Assembly: GCA_963790095.1 (NCBI GenBank)
Contig: CAWBNO010000002.1
Span: forward strand, 1-64,000
DNA from: JAAXQD01 sp963790095
GTDB taxonomy: Bacteria > Desulfobacterota > Desulfobacteria > Desulfobacterales > UBA11574
Length of the DNA: 64,000 nucleotides
Direction: 5' to 3'
Below the pieces are notes generated by a model, which saw only the letters and a list, made by a program, of their open reading frames with translations, made no database searches and was not told the DNA's origin. How positions within the stretch are numbered: the first letter of the stretch is position 1; every line of letters begins with the position of its first letter. Both the position numbers and the translations under genes were made by a program. This document shows, one piece after another, positions 35,401 to 44,450 of this stretch.

Positions 35401-35592
35401 GCTGGAATATTGGAATAATGGGGTGTTGAAGTGATGGGAAACACATTTGCTCAACCCATTACTCCAATACTCCATCACTCCATGCTTTTCCTCCAATACT
35501 CCATCACGCCATCATTCCGGCTGGTATTTACGGTAGACTTCACCCCACTGGGGTGGCCCCGATGCCGGGTTTCCTGGGTCCGGATTCTTTCC
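35401..35592. repeat. Dispersed repeat family B, copy 2 (inverted)
   Basis: This is the reverse-oriented counterpart of 9690-9870. It begins CTGGAATATTGGAATAATGG and ends CCGGATTCTTTCC. Inside are near-tandem units of CTCCAATACTCCATCAC, and the CACCCCACTGGGGTGG palindrome corresponds to ACCCCAGAGGGGTG in copy 1. It lies between the convergent AsmA and DMT-transporter genes. Confidence 0.65.
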
Positions 35593-35599
35593 TTGAATT

Positions 35600-36451
35600 T
35601 TAACTGGAGGGCCGCCGGAGGGTCGCCAGGGCGATGGTGCCGAGGATGATACCGCCCCCTAAAATCGTTTGTGCATCCGGAACTTCTCCAAGGAAAAACA
35701 CGGCGAAAATGATTCCGTAAACCGGCTCCAGGCATGCGGTAATGCTTGCCAGCTGGGTCTTGATATGAACGAGACTCTTGATGAACAACACATGGGCCAC
35801 GGCGGTACAAAAGATACCGAGAATCGGCAGCAAAACATAATCCGTCGGCCGGAGCACCCAATTGTCGAGAAACAGAAAGGGAAGCAATATCAGGGTGGCC
35901 ATCCCGTTCTGGCAGCAAACCATCAACGTCGGAGGATAGGTGCCCACGTATTTTCGATTGAGTATGGACAGAACGGCAAAGGTGAACCCCGACAGGGTTC
36001 CCCAAAATGCGCCGAGGGTGATGTTGTTCTGGAAATCGAATGACGGAACAACCCAGAGCAGGCCGAAAACAACGGAACCTGCCGTCAACATATCGAAACC
36101 ACGAATTTTTTCTTTGAAGAAAACCGGTTCCATAAACGTGACGAATATGGGGAAGGTCGAGAATGTGAGCAGACCCACGGCTACTGTTGAAATTTGAATC
36201 GCGTGAAAGAACGTGATCCAATGTACGGCCAATATCATCCCGAGCAAAATAAGAACGAAAAAATCCCGTCTCGATGTTACACGAAACGGTATTTTGAAGA
36301 CGGCGAGTATAATGCCCAGGGTAAGGGCGGCAAAAAAGGTTCTTCCAAAGACAATGACCAACGGCGGCAGGGTTAAAAACTTTCCGAACAGACCGGAGAG
36401 CCCAAAAAGGATGACAGCGATATGTATTTCAAGCAAGCCATGTCTTTTCAT
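35600..36451 (-). CDS. EamA/DMT family transporter
   Basis: The 283-residue protein has about ten hydrophobic helices in two EamA halves. A conserved Glu/Pro pattern in the second half is visible (ASITACLEPVYGIIFAVFFLGE). DMT transporters of this type usually export amino acids or metabolites, and the substrate cannot be told from sequence. It is similar in kind, not closely in sequence, to the transporter at 44451-45398. It stands alone and divergent from the CDF gene. Confidence 0.87.
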   Translation of the reverse strand: MKRHGLLEIHIAVILFGLSGLFGKFLTLPPLVIVFGRTFFAALTLGIILAVFKIPFRVTSRRDFFVLILLGMILAVHWITFFHAIQISTVAVGLLTFSTFPIFVTFMEPVFFKEKIRGFDMLTAGSVVFGLLWVVPSFDFQNNITLGAFWGTLSGFTFAVLSILNRKYVGTYPPTLMVCCQNGMATLILLPFLFLDNWVLRPTDYVLLPILGIFCTAVAHVLFIKSLVHIKTQLASITACLEPVYGIIFAVFFLGEVPDAQTILGGGIILGTIALATLRRPSS

Positions 36452-36601
36452 GGGATTTCCATGGATTTTCTGAAAAACGCAGGTTGATGGAGCCCCTGCC
36501 GGGGATCGTTAAAAAACTGGCACATTTTTTTTATCAGTGCTATGGATCCACCAGACAAAAGCGACCTCACAAATCAGGCTTGGCCTCACGTGTTTTAAGT
36601 T

Positions 36602-37507
36602 ATGCATGAATCCATGACAAAAGAGACCCGGGACGGTAGAACAGTGACACTTGTCGGTGTTCTCGTCAATACAATTTTAATTATACTGAAGCTGATGACC
36701 GGGATATACGGCACCAGTCAGGCCCTCATCGCAGATGCCGTCCATTCGATTTCCGACCTTTTTACGGATGTCGCGGTTCTCATCGGTCTCAAGGTTCGGT
36801 ATAAACCGCCGGACGAGAAGCATCATTTCGGTCATGCCCGGGTTGAAACCCTGGCAACTTCTTTTGTGGGTATCGTCCTCATCGGAACGGCATTGTACCT
36901 GGGGGTCGACGCTGCCTTCAATATCTACAGCCACAATGAATCCCATCCCACGTTGCTGGCGTTGATGGGCGCCGGAGTGTCGGTGGTACTGAAAGAAATC
37001 CTTTATCAGTACACCATTCGCACCGGACGACGCATCAACAGCCAGTTGATTGTGGCCAACGCGTGGCATCATCGTTCAGATGCCCTGTCTTCGGTGGCTG
37101 TTTTGGTGGGCGTCGCTGGAACTCAAATACGGCCGTCATGGTATTTCCTCGACGCCTTTGCCGCACTTTTGGTCTCCTTTTTCATCGTAAAAGTCGGCCT
37201 GGAGATTTTAAAAGAGGCTTTGCATGAATTCACCGATGCCGCCCCTAAGGGCGACGTCATCGACCGGATCATGAACTGTGCCCTAACCGTAAACGGAGTG
37301 AACGCCGCCCATGATCTCAAAGTGCGCACTTCCGGTGGCCGTTATCAAATGGAAATACACATTGTCGTCGATGGTCGACTGACCGTAATAGAGGGACATC
37401 AGTTGGCAAAGGCCGTGGAACACTGCCTGATCCAGGATGTGGGAAACTTCGATCATATCACCGTTCATGTGGATCCGGAGATCGAAAAAAACGAAACCGC
37501 CGATTAG
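36602..37507 (+). CDS. Cation diffusion facilitator (CDF) family metal transporter
   Basis: The 301-residue protein has six membrane helices and a cytoplasmic C-terminal domain. The metal-site segments are visible: IADAVHSISDLFTD in helix 2 and ANAWHHRSDALSS in helix 5. Such transporters move divalent metals such as Zn, Fe or Mn out of the cytoplasm with proton exchange. The helix-2 and helix-5 patterns resemble the MamB/MamM subgroup, but this subgroup is also widespread outside magnetotactic bacteria. Start ATG 36602 or 36614. Confidence 0.9.
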   Translation: MHESMTKETRDGRTVTLVGVLVNTILIILKLMTGIYGTSQALIADAVHSISDLFTDVAVLIGLKVRYKPPDEKHHFGHARVETLATSFVGIVLIGTALYLGVDAAFNIYSHNESHPTLLALMGAGVSVVLKEILYQYTIRTGRRINSQLIVANAWHHRSDALSSVAVLVGVAGTQIRPSWYFLDAFAALLVSFFIVKVGLEILKEALHEFTDAAPKGDVIDRIMNCALTVNGVNAAHDLKVRTSGGRYQMEIHIVVDGRLTVIEGHQLAKAVEHCLIQDVGNFDHITVHVDPEIEKNETAD

Positions 37508-37554
37508 GTCTATCGGGATCGGCTTTTTTTTGAGTAAAAAACCAAGGAGCAGAT

Positions 37555-38532
37555 ATGGAACCGAATCGATTACTCTATCTTTCCCAGGAGGATGTTGTCT
37601 CCGTGGGACTGACAATGGCCGAGATTATCGAAGTCCTGGACGTCGCTTTCCGGGAAAAAGGTCGCGGAAATACGGAAATGCCCCCCAAACCGGGGATTCA
37701 TCCGGGTGGCGAAGACAATTTTATTCACGCCATGCCGGCATACATTCCCGCTTTGAACGCAGCGGGCGTTAAGTGGGTGAGTGGTTTCCCGGGGAACCAA
37801 AAGAAAGGATTGCCCTACATTACCGGCCTGCTCATCCTCAATGACCCTGAAACCGGAATCCCTGTTTCGGTGATGGACTGTGTATGGATTACGGCCGTTC
37901 GGACCGGTGCGGCCACGGCACTGTCCGCCCGCCATCTGGCCCGTCCGGAATCGTCGGTGGTCGGTGTTCTGGGATGCGGTGTTCAGGGACGCACCAACGT
38001 GGAGGCCCTGAATACGCTGTTTCCCGTCAAACGCGTCATGGCTTACGATGTGAACACCGAAGCCGTCCGTGGATATGCAGACGAAATCGCTTCACGGTTG
38101 AACCTGGAGGTGATTCCGGTGGGTACCCCGCGGGAAGCGGTGACCGGGTGTGACATTGTCGTGACCGCAGGTCCGATTCTAAAAACGCCCCACGCCACCA
38201 TCCAAGCCGGTTGGCTGGACGAGGGCGCTTTTGCTTCGCTGGTCGATTTTGACTCCTACTGGCATCCCCATGCCATGCAGGCGGCGGACAAGTTCTGTAC
38301 CGACGACACACCCCAGCTGCGACAATATCAGCAAATGGGCTATTTCCAGAATATTCCCGAAATTCACGCCGATCTGGGAGAACTGGTCATCGGAAAAAAA
38401 CCAGGAAGGGAGACCGCCGCAGAACGGACCCTGACAGCCAATCTGGGACTGGCCATTGATGACATGGCCGTGGCGCCCATAATTTTTCGCAAAGCTGTGG
38501 AAAAAGAACTCGGCACCTGGCTGCCGCTCTAA
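37555..38532 (+). CDS. Ornithine cyclodeaminase / mu-crystallin family protein
   Basis: The 325-residue protein has an NAD-binding Rossmann motif VVGVLGCGVQGRTNVEAL and upstream substrate residues in MPAYIPALNAAGVKWVSGFPGN, as in the OCD/mu-crystallin family. Family members include ornithine cyclodeaminase, alanine dehydrogenase and ketimine or opine-type reductases; which one this is cannot be decided. It is followed 200 nt later by a full LIV-type amino-acid ABC transporter on the same strand, which suggests catabolism of an imported amino-acid-like compound. Confidence 0.85.
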   Translation: MEPNRLLYLSQEDVVSVGLTMAEIIEVLDVAFREKGRGNTEMPPKPGIHPGGEDNFIHAMPAYIPALNAAGVKWVSGFPGNQKKGLPYITGLLILNDPETGIPVSVMDCVWITAVRTGAATALSARHLARPESSVVGVLGCGVQGRTNVEALNTLFPVKRVMAYDVNTEAVRGYADEIASRLNLEVIPVGTPREAVTGCDIVVTAGPILKTPHATIQAGWLDEGAFASLVDFDSYWHPHAMQAADKFCTDDTPQLRQYQQMGYFQNIPEIHADLGELVIGKKPGRETAAERTLTANLGLAIDDMAVAPIIFRKAVEKELGTWLPL

Positions 38533-38733
38533 ATGGCGTACCGTCCGGCTCAGCCGCCACTCGAGGGCCGACAAGTTTCTAAGGAGCGTTTCCGGACCAT
38601 GGAAGGGATTCATTATAGCTTGACTAAAGCGCCTTCATTTAATAGAAGGTTTGGAACAACGTTTAAAAAAAACATCTTTGAATTCCTTTGATATTAAATA
38701 ATTTATAAACCTCCGAAGCACCTGTTTGCCCCT

Positions 38734-39507
38734 ATGGCTGAATTGGTTCTACGACATGTCTCCAAAAGATTCGGTGGTCTTCTGGCTGTGGATGACTTGG
38801 ACCTCCAGGTTCCGGAAGGCAGAATACTGAGCTTGATCGGTCCCAACGGGGCCGGCAAGACCACGGTCTTCAACATGATCACCGGCGTCTATCCCCCCAG
38901 TGACGGGACCATTTCCTATGGCGGCAGAAAACTCAACCATTTGAGAAGCAGCCGCATCATCCGCCGCGGCATTGCCCGGACCTTTCAGAATATTCGGCTG
39001 TTCAAATCCATGACCGTGCTCGAAAATGTCCAGGTGGGGATGCACTGCCGGACCAAAAGCGGGGCATTTCGGGCCCTGTTCAAATCCCCCTTTTCAATCC
39101 AGGAGGAAAAAGAAATCACCGACAAGTCCATGGAAATCCTGGAATTTTTGGGTTTGGGCGACTACCGGAACGAATATGCCTCAAATTTGCCTTACGGCGG
39201 CCAGCGCCGACTGGAAATTGCCAGAGCCGTGGCGACCCAGCCCAAAACCTTACTCCTTGACGAGCCTGCAGCCGGAATGAATCCCAGCGAAACCGCCGAG
39301 TTGATGGATTTGATCCTTAAGCTGCGCGATACGGGGCTCACCATTTTCCTGGTGGAACATGACATGCGGCTGGTCATGGGCATTTCAGAAATCGTTGTTG
39401 TTCTGGACCACGGCCAAAAGATCGCCCAAGGGGACCCCAAAGAGATTCAGCAAAACGAGAAAGTGATAGAGGCCTATTTGGGAACCAAAGCAAAAACCCA
39501 AGGCTAG
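38734..39507 (+). CDS. livG: Branched-chain amino-acid-type ABC transporter ATPase LivG
   Basis: The 257-residue ABC ATPase has Walker A GPNGAGKTT, the LivG-type insertion with RGIARTFQNIRLF, a signature-like PYGGQRRLEIARA and Walker B TLLLDEPAAGMNP. It is the first gene of a five-gene cluster: livG, substrate-binding protein, livH, livM, livF. This order, with the ATPase before the binding protein, differs from E. coli. Its start is ATG 38734; no clear Shine-Dalgarno is seen. The substrate is a branched-chain or other amino acid. Confidence 0.92.
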   Translation: MAELVLRHVSKRFGGLLAVDDLDLQVPEGRILSLIGPNGAGKTTVFNMITGVYPPSDGTISYGGRKLNHLRSSRIIRRGIARTFQNIRLFKSMTVLENVQVGMHCRTKSGAFRALFKSPFSIQEEKEITDKSMEILEFLGLGDYRNEYASNLPYGGQRRLEIARAVATQPKTLLLDEPAAGMNPSETAELMDLILKLRDTGLTIFLVEHDMRLVMGISEIVVVLDHGQKIAQGDPKEIQQNEKVIEAYLGTKAKTQG

Positions 39508-39570
39508 ATTTTGTAGTTTTTAATCCGGTTGTTTTTTATTAACGATTCACAAAGCCAAAGGAGGTAGTAT

Positions 39571-40704
39571 ATGAAAAGAGTCGGAATTTTAGTTTTGTGT
39601 TTGATGGTAGTTGTGGGCTTTCATGGCATGGCCGTGGCGAAGACGCTGAAAATCGGCACCTTGAGTCCCCTCACCGGCCCCTATGCCCAGGACGGTACCG
39701 ATATCCTCCAGGGAGCCAAAACTGCTGTTGCCGTTTTTGAGAAGGCCGGCGGCGTGCCCGGGTACGATAAAATAGAGATAATCCCCGGTGACAGTGCCTG
39801 TGACGGCGGCAAAGCGACCATGGCCGCCAACAAGCTCATCAACAGCGGTGTGAGCGGTGTTGTCGGTGCCTACTGCTCCTCGGCCACCATTCCGGCCTCC
39901 GTTCCCCTGAACCAGGCCAACATCATTCAGATAACGCCGGCATCAACGCACACGGATGTTACCGCTCGCGGTTTCAAGCAGATTTTCCGTATGCCGCCCC
40001 GTGACGACGTCCAGGCCTGGTCTACGGTGAAGTTCCTCGAAGACGGTCTCAAGATCAAGACCCTGGCGTTGATCGACGACCGCCAGACCTACACCGTGGG
40101 CCTCACCGAGAACATCACCAAATTTGCCAAAGAGAAAAACAAGATCGAAATCGTCGCTCTGGAGCACATCACACCCGGTGACAAGGACTTTACCGCCGTG
40201 CTGACCAAATTGAAAAGATTAAACCCCGATGTCATCTACATGGGCGTTTACCAACCCGAAGGCTCACTGATGGCGCGTCAGGCTAAGGCTTTGGGAATTA
40301 CGGCCAAACTGTTATCCGAAGATGCCGTTTTTCATCCCAAGTTCATCGAAGTTGCCGGCGAATCCGCCGAAGGCGCTTATCTGACCTTTGCCAAAGCACC
40401 GGAAACCCAGGAGCGAAAGGACTTCGAGGATACGTACAAAAAGATGTGGAACGTCGAAACCATCGGTTCCTACAGTTACTACGCATACGACGCCGCCATG
40501 ATTCTTCTGGAATCCATAAAAAAGACCGGTACCACAGATACGAACAAGGTTGTGGACACGCTTCGTGCCACGACATGGAACGGTGTAACCGGAGAAATCA
40601 AGTTCGACGAAAAGGGTGACCGTAAGCTGGCTCACATCATCTGGATTGTAAAGGACGGCAAGTTCGCACCGTACTGGGATCCGCTGACCGAAAAATACTT
40701 CTAA
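39571..40704 (+). CDS. livK: Branched-chain amino-acid-type ABC transporter substrate-binding protein
   Basis: The 377-residue type I periplasmic binding protein has a signal peptide (about 1-23, ending GMAVAKT). The mature start TLKIGTLSPLTGPYAQDGTD is typical of LivK/LivJ, and the ligand-site segment GAYCSSATIPASVPL follows. A GGAGG Shine-Dalgarno lies 6-7 nt before ATG 39571. A stable hairpin right after the stop (40713-40746) may boost this mRNA relative to the downstream permeases. The true ligand is unknown; the ornithine-cyclodeaminase-like gene upstream hints at something beyond leucine. Confidence 0.92.
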   Translation: MKRVGILVLCLMVVVGFHGMAVAKTLKIGTLSPLTGPYAQDGTDILQGAKTAVAVFEKAGGVPGYDKIEIIPGDSACDGGKATMAANKLINSGVSGVVGAYCSSATIPASVPLNQANIIQITPASTHTDVTARGFKQIFRMPPRDDVQAWSTVKFLEDGLKIKTLALIDDRQTYTVGLTENITKFAKEKNKIEIVALEHITPGDKDFTAVLTKLKRLNPDVIYMGVYQPEGSLMARQAKALGITAKLLSEDAVFHPKFIEVAGESAEGAYLTFAKAPETQERKDFEDTYKKMWNVETIGSYSYYAYDAAMILLESIKKTGTTDTNKVVDTLRATTWNGVTGEIKFDEKGDRKLAHIIWIVKDGKFAPYWDPLTEKYF

Positions 40705-40712
40705 ATCTCTAG

Positions 40713-40751
40713 GGAATGGTCGAGGGCTCTGATCCTCGGCCATTCCATTTG
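40713..40751 (+). terminator. Intercistronic hairpin between binding protein and permease genes
   Basis: A 13-bp stem (GGAATGGTCGAGG with CCTCGGCCATTCC, one wobble pair) and an 8 nt loop are followed by ATTTGTTTTCT. The genes on both sides belong together, so it is likely a partial terminator or 3' stabiliser, a usual device for making more binding protein than permease. Confidence 0.7.
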
Positions 40752-40804
40752 TTTTCTAAAATATAAACCCTGCAGTGACATCGGAAATATAGAGGTTATA
40801 TCGG

Positions 40805-41725
40805 ATGGACAACGCGTCTTTTATCATTCAGCAGTTGATCAACGCCATCTTTCTGGGTTCCATCTTTTCGTTGATCGCTCTGGGATACACCATGGTTTAC
40901 GGCATCATAGAACTGATCAACTTTGCCCATGGTGAGTTGTTCACCGCAGGCGCCTTTATCGGGATCATCGTTCTGGCGGCACTGCAACAAATCGGTTTTG
41001 TAGAAACCCATTTTGTCCTGACCCTCATTCTGGTTTTCGGCATGGCCATGGCCTATGTGGCGGTGCTCGGGGTGGCCATCGAGCAGGTGGCCTACAAGCC
41101 CCTGCGAAAAGCATCCCGCCTGGCTGCTATTCTGAGCGCCCTGGGCATGTCGATTTTTTTGTCCAACGGGATGATGCTCAGCCAGGGCGTGTCTGACAGG
41201 GCCTATCCGGCGATTTTGGGTATGGAGGGATTCTCAATTCTGGATGCAAGGATAACGTATGGGCAGGTCTTCATCATTGTATTGTCGCTGGTTTTAATGG
41301 TGGCCTTGACCATGTTCGTGAACTGGAGCAAGCTGGGCAAGGCCATGCGGGCCACAGCTCAAAACCAGACCATGGCCCGGATGCTGGGCATCGATATCGA
41401 CCGAACCATCCGGGTCACGTTTATGATCGGGCCGGCATTGGGCGCTGCGGCCGGTGTGATGGTTGGCATGTATTACGGTTCCGTCCGTTTCGACATGGGT
41501 TTTATTTATATGATCAAGGCCTTTGCCGCAGCGATTTTGGGGGGTATCGGATCCATCCCCGGTGCGGTGTTGGGGGGGATGATCATCGGCGGGGTGGAGG
41601 TTCTTTGGTCGGCCTTTCTGCCCAGTGAGTGGAAGGATGTCACGACATTTGTGGTTTTGATTCTGGTTCTCTACTTTCGGCCGAGTGGACTTCTGGGTGA
41701 ACATGTCAGCGAGAGCAGGGTATAA
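40805..41725 (+). CDS. livH: Branched-chain amino-acid-type ABC transporter permease LivH
   Basis: The 306-residue, highly hydrophobic protein has about eight membrane helices. LivH-type motifs include LGYTMVYGIIELINFAHGE near residue 22 and the coupling segment GKAMRATAQNQTMARMLGID. The C-terminal half contains AAILGGIGSIPGAVLGGMI. It forms the membrane channel with LivM. The livM start is one base after its stop, so translation is coupled. Confidence 0.93.
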   Translation: MDNASFIIQQLINAIFLGSIFSLIALGYTMVYGIIELINFAHGELFTAGAFIGIIVLAALQQIGFVETHFVLTLILVFGMAMAYVAVLGVAIEQVAYKPLRKASRLAAILSALGMSIFLSNGMMLSQGVSDRAYPAILGMEGFSILDARITYGQVFIIVLSLVLMVALTMFVNWSKLGKAMRATAQNQTMARMLGIDIDRTIRVTFMIGPALGAAAGVMVGMYYGSVRFDMGFIYMIKAFAAAILGGIGSIPGAVLGGMIIGGVEVLWSAFLPSEWKDVTTFVVLILVLYFRPSGLLGEHVSESRV

Positions 41726-41726
41726 A

Positions 41727-42974
41727 ATGGCCAAAAGCGATTTTAAAAAATTTATCGTCAACTCTCTGTTTTTGGGCATTCTCATCGTGCCCATGGTGGG
41801 ATTTCCCGGTACCCGCTTCGAAGCTTCACGAGCCCTGACCATATGGGGAGGTATCGTCGGGATTCTTGCGCTCTGGCTGGTGAGCAAGACGGTTCGACGC
41901 AACGACATTTACCGGAGAACTGCAACCTGCCTTGAACCCTTAAAAAATAACATCTTGAGAAGATTTTCCAAACTGCCGATCCGATATTACATTTTTATTC
42001 TATTGATAGGGGTGGCGGTCTACCCGATGCTGGCCAACAACTATATGATCGACGTCGGTATCACATGCCTGATTTATATCGTCCTGGGGCTGGGCCTCAA
42101 TATTGTCGTGGGACTCGCCGGCCTGCTCGATCTGGGGTATATCGCCTTTTATGCCGTGGGTGCTTACAGCTATTCCCTGCTCAACCTCCACTTCGGAATT
42201 TCTTTCTGGCTCTCTCTTCCCATCGGTATGGTTGTCGGGGCCATCTTCGGCTGCATCATCGGATACCCGACCCTCAGGATGCGGGGGGATTATTTGGCCA
42301 TCGTTACCATGGGGTTCGGCGAGATCATTCGTTTGGTATTGAACAACTGGGACAAACTGACCAAAGGCCCCAACGGACTGCTGGGTATGGCTAAACCGGC
42401 GGTGGTTTATCCGGTCTTAACCGACGGCGGGTTGAGCTGGGGTGTCTATTCAATCAATTCTCTCCACGCCCTCTACTACTTAATATTTATCATCGCCGTT
42501 CTGACGGTTGTCGGCGTTCGACGACTCGACAACTCCCGCATCGGTCGGGCCTGGGTGGCCATCCGGGAAGACGAAGTGGCCGCTGAACTGTCCGGTGTCC
42601 CCACAACCTGGCTGAAACTGCTGGCCTACGCCATGGGCGCCGCATTCGCATCGGTGGTGGGGGCGTTCTTTGCCGCCAAGCTCAGCTACACCAATCCCAA
42701 CTTTTTTATTTTCATGGAATCCTGTATTGTACTGTGCATCGTCGTTCTCGGAGGCGTGGGGAGTATTCCCGGGATCATCCTGGCCGGAATTGTTTTAATC
42801 GCGGTTCCGGAAGTTTTTAGAGAGTTCCAGGACTACCGAATGTTTGCCTTTGGTCTGGCAATGGCGGCCATGATGGTTTTGCGGCCCGAAGGTTTGATTC
42901 CGGCATCCCGGCGCAAGCGGGAGTTTCATGAAACCGAACAACTTACTTCCGAGGATTTAAACGATGGTGGTTAA
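41727..42974 (+). CDS. livM: Branched-chain amino-acid-type ABC transporter permease LivM
   Basis: The roughly 415-residue permease starts at ATG 41727, one nt after the livH stop. An N-terminal extra part of about 85 residues with two helices precedes the conserved core (GLGLNIVVGLAGLLDLGYIA, IRLVLNNWDKLTKGPNGLLG and RIGRAWVAIREDEVAAELSG). It pairs with LivH. It overlaps the livF start by 11 nt. The N-terminal extension is usual for LivM of the E. coli type. Confidence 0.92.
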   Translation: MAKSDFKKFIVNSLFLGILIVPMVGFPGTRFEASRALTIWGGIVGILALWLVSKTVRRNDIYRRTATCLEPLKNNILRRFSKLPIRYYIFILLIGVAVYPMLANNYMIDVGITCLIYIVLGLGLNIVVGLAGLLDLGYIAFYAVGAYSYSLLNLHFGISFWLSLPIGMVVGAIFGCIIGYPTLRMRGDYLAIVTMGFGEIIRLVLNNWDKLTKGPNGLLGMAKPAVVYPVLTDGGLSWGVYSINSLHALYYLIFIIAVLTVVGVRRLDNSRIGRAWVAIREDEVAAELSGVPTTWLKLLAYAMGAAFASVVGAFFAAKLSYTNPNFFIFMESCIVLCIVVLGGVGSIPGIILAGIVLIAVPEVFREFQDYRMFAFGLAMAAMMVLRPEGLIPASRRKREFHETEQLTSEDLNDGG

Positions 42975-43686
42975 GGCACCGATTCTTGAGCTCGAAAATG
43001 TGCACACATACTATGGAAATATCCATGCTTTAAAAGGTGTATCCTGCACCATACCGTCCGGCGACATCGCGTGTCTGATCGGTGCCAACGGCGCCGGTAA
43101 AACCACCACCCTGCTGACCATATTCGGTGTTCAGCGGGCGCACCGGGGTACGATAAAATTCAAGGGCCGTCCCATCCACCACCTTCGCCCCGAACAGGTG
43201 GCGGCACAGGGGATGTCCCAAGCACCGGAAGGCCGGCAGATCTTTCCCCGCATGACAACTCTGGAAAATCTGGAGATGGGGGCCTATCTGCGCAGGGACA
43301 AGGCGGCGATGGAAAAGGATATGGACTGGGTGTTCGGTCTTTTCCCGGTGTTGAAAGATCGGACCCATCAACTGGGGGGGACCTTGAGCGGGGGAGAACA
43401 GCAGATGCTGGCCATTGGCCGGGCCCTGATGTCACGGCCGGAGCTCTTATTGCTGGACGAGCCGTCCCTGGGGCTGGCTCCTAAACTGGTGGAGCGGATC
43501 TTCGAAACGATTCTGGAAATCAATAAACAGGGCGTGACCATTTTTTTGGTGGAGCAGAACGCACACATGGCGCTGAGCATCTCCAACAACGGATACGTCA
43601 TGGAGACGGGCAAGGTCGTGTTGACCGACAATGCGGCTTCGCTTTTGAAAAACGAGAAAGTTAAAAAAGCTTACTTGGGTGAATGA
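42964..43686 (+). CDS. livF: Branched-chain amino-acid-type ABC transporter ATPase LivF
   Basis: The 240-residue second ATPase of the LIV system has Walker A GANGAGKTT, then APEGRQIFPRMTTLENLEMG characteristic of LivF, signature LSGGEQQMLAIGRAL and Walker B LLLLDEPSLGLAP. It overlaps livM and ends the operon; no clear terminator was seen before the HU gene about 200 nt downstream. Confidence 0.93.
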   Translation: MVVKAPILELENVHTYYGNIHALKGVSCTIPSGDIACLIGANGAGKTTTLLTIFGVQRAHRGTIKFKGRPIHHLRPEQVAAQGMSQAPEGRQIFPRMTTLENLEMGAYLRRDKAAMEKDMDWVFGLFPVLKDRTHQLGGTLSGGEQQMLAIGRALMSRPELLLLDEPSLGLAPKLVERIFETILEINKQGVTIFLVEQNAHMALSISNNGYVMETGKVVLTDNAASLLKNEKVKKAYLGE

Positions 43687-43889
43687 TGCCCGAGACCCAT
43701 GTAAAAAATCTTCAAAAAACATTGTTTCAATCCACAAAAAGCCGCGCCATTCCAAAGATAACGACGGTTCGTCTGCATAAGACTAAAAAATATAAGGTTT
43801 TTCTTGACTCTCTAAATTAGATATTGTAACTGAATCTTATTCACTGTAAATTGTTTGTGATAATTTTTAACATCAGGAAAGGGGGCACG

Positions 43890-44153
43890 ATGACAAAAGC
43901 AGACTTAATTGAAAAGATGGCTAAAGATGCAGGTATTTCTAAAGTCGCGGCCAAAGCGGCATTGGAGTCGTTTGTTGACGGGATTACAACAGGTCTGAAA
44001 AAAAGAAACAGCAAAGTGACCCTGGTGGGTTTTGGAACATTCCGCAAGGTCTATCGAAAAACCCGAATGGGACGTAATCCACAGACCGGTGAAAAGATTA
44101 AAATCAAGGGCAGAAATACGGTGACCTTTAAGCCGGGAAAAAATCTCAAATAA
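43890..44153 (+). CDS. hup: HU family DNA-binding protein
   Basis: The 87-residue HU protein starts at ATG 43890 with AGGAAAGGGGG upstream. Typical features are TKADLIEKMA at the start, TLVGFGTFRKV, the DNA-binding arm RKTRMGRNPQTGEKIKIKGR and the end VTFKPGKNLK. It is a nucleoid protein acting as a dimer. A TTGACT at about 43804 could be a -35 but no good -10 is spaced from it. A hairpin with T-rich tail lies at 44348-44370, some 200 nt downstream. Confidence 0.94.
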   Translation: MTKADLIEKMAKDAGISKVAAKAALESFVDGITTGLKKRNSKVTLVGFGTFRKVYRKTRMGRNPQTGEKIKIKGRNTVTFKPGKNLK

Positions 44154-44450
44154 AAATTAAACATAGCATTTCTTACTGAATTATCGCATACCCAACCGCT
44201 TGCGGCGGGCACTCTTTCTATATCCTTTCCTTGGGAAGAGGGGTAGGGTGAAGAATAGTTTGTGTCATCCTTTCACAGACCCCGTCCGCATGCGGCGGGG
44301 TGCTTCATTTGTGCACGGCAAATTGCCTTCCAACCGCACCAAATTTTATCCGCCTCTGGCGGATTTTCTCTTGCTTCCCAAAACGCTTTTTCCCAAAAGA
44401 CTCAAAAATCGCTTACCGTAAGGTTTTGAAACGGTTTCCCGGGCCGTTGT
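44154..44450. other. Gene-free stretch with GC-rich palindromes
   Basis: About 300 nt between HU and the convergent DMT gene contain three small GC palindromes: CCGCTTGCGGCGGG, CCGCATGCGGCGGGG and CCGCCTCTGGCGG. The last (44348-44370, ATCCGCC-tct-GGCGGAT then TTTCTC) could terminate HU transcription. No coding sense is seen. Confidence 0.5.

Noticed and set aside
35475..36221. 248-codon minus-strand frame overlapping the DMT transporter gene
   Set aside because: It is a shadow frame. The EamA helices and composition are in the 35600-36451 frame, and the tail of the shadow runs into repeat B.
19615..37507. Magnetosome gene cluster (MamI-like protein at 19.6 kb plus MamB/M-like CDF transporter at 36.6 kb)
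   Set aside because: The two genes are 17 kb apart among housekeeping genes and no other mam gene is present; both families occur outside magnetotactic bacteria.
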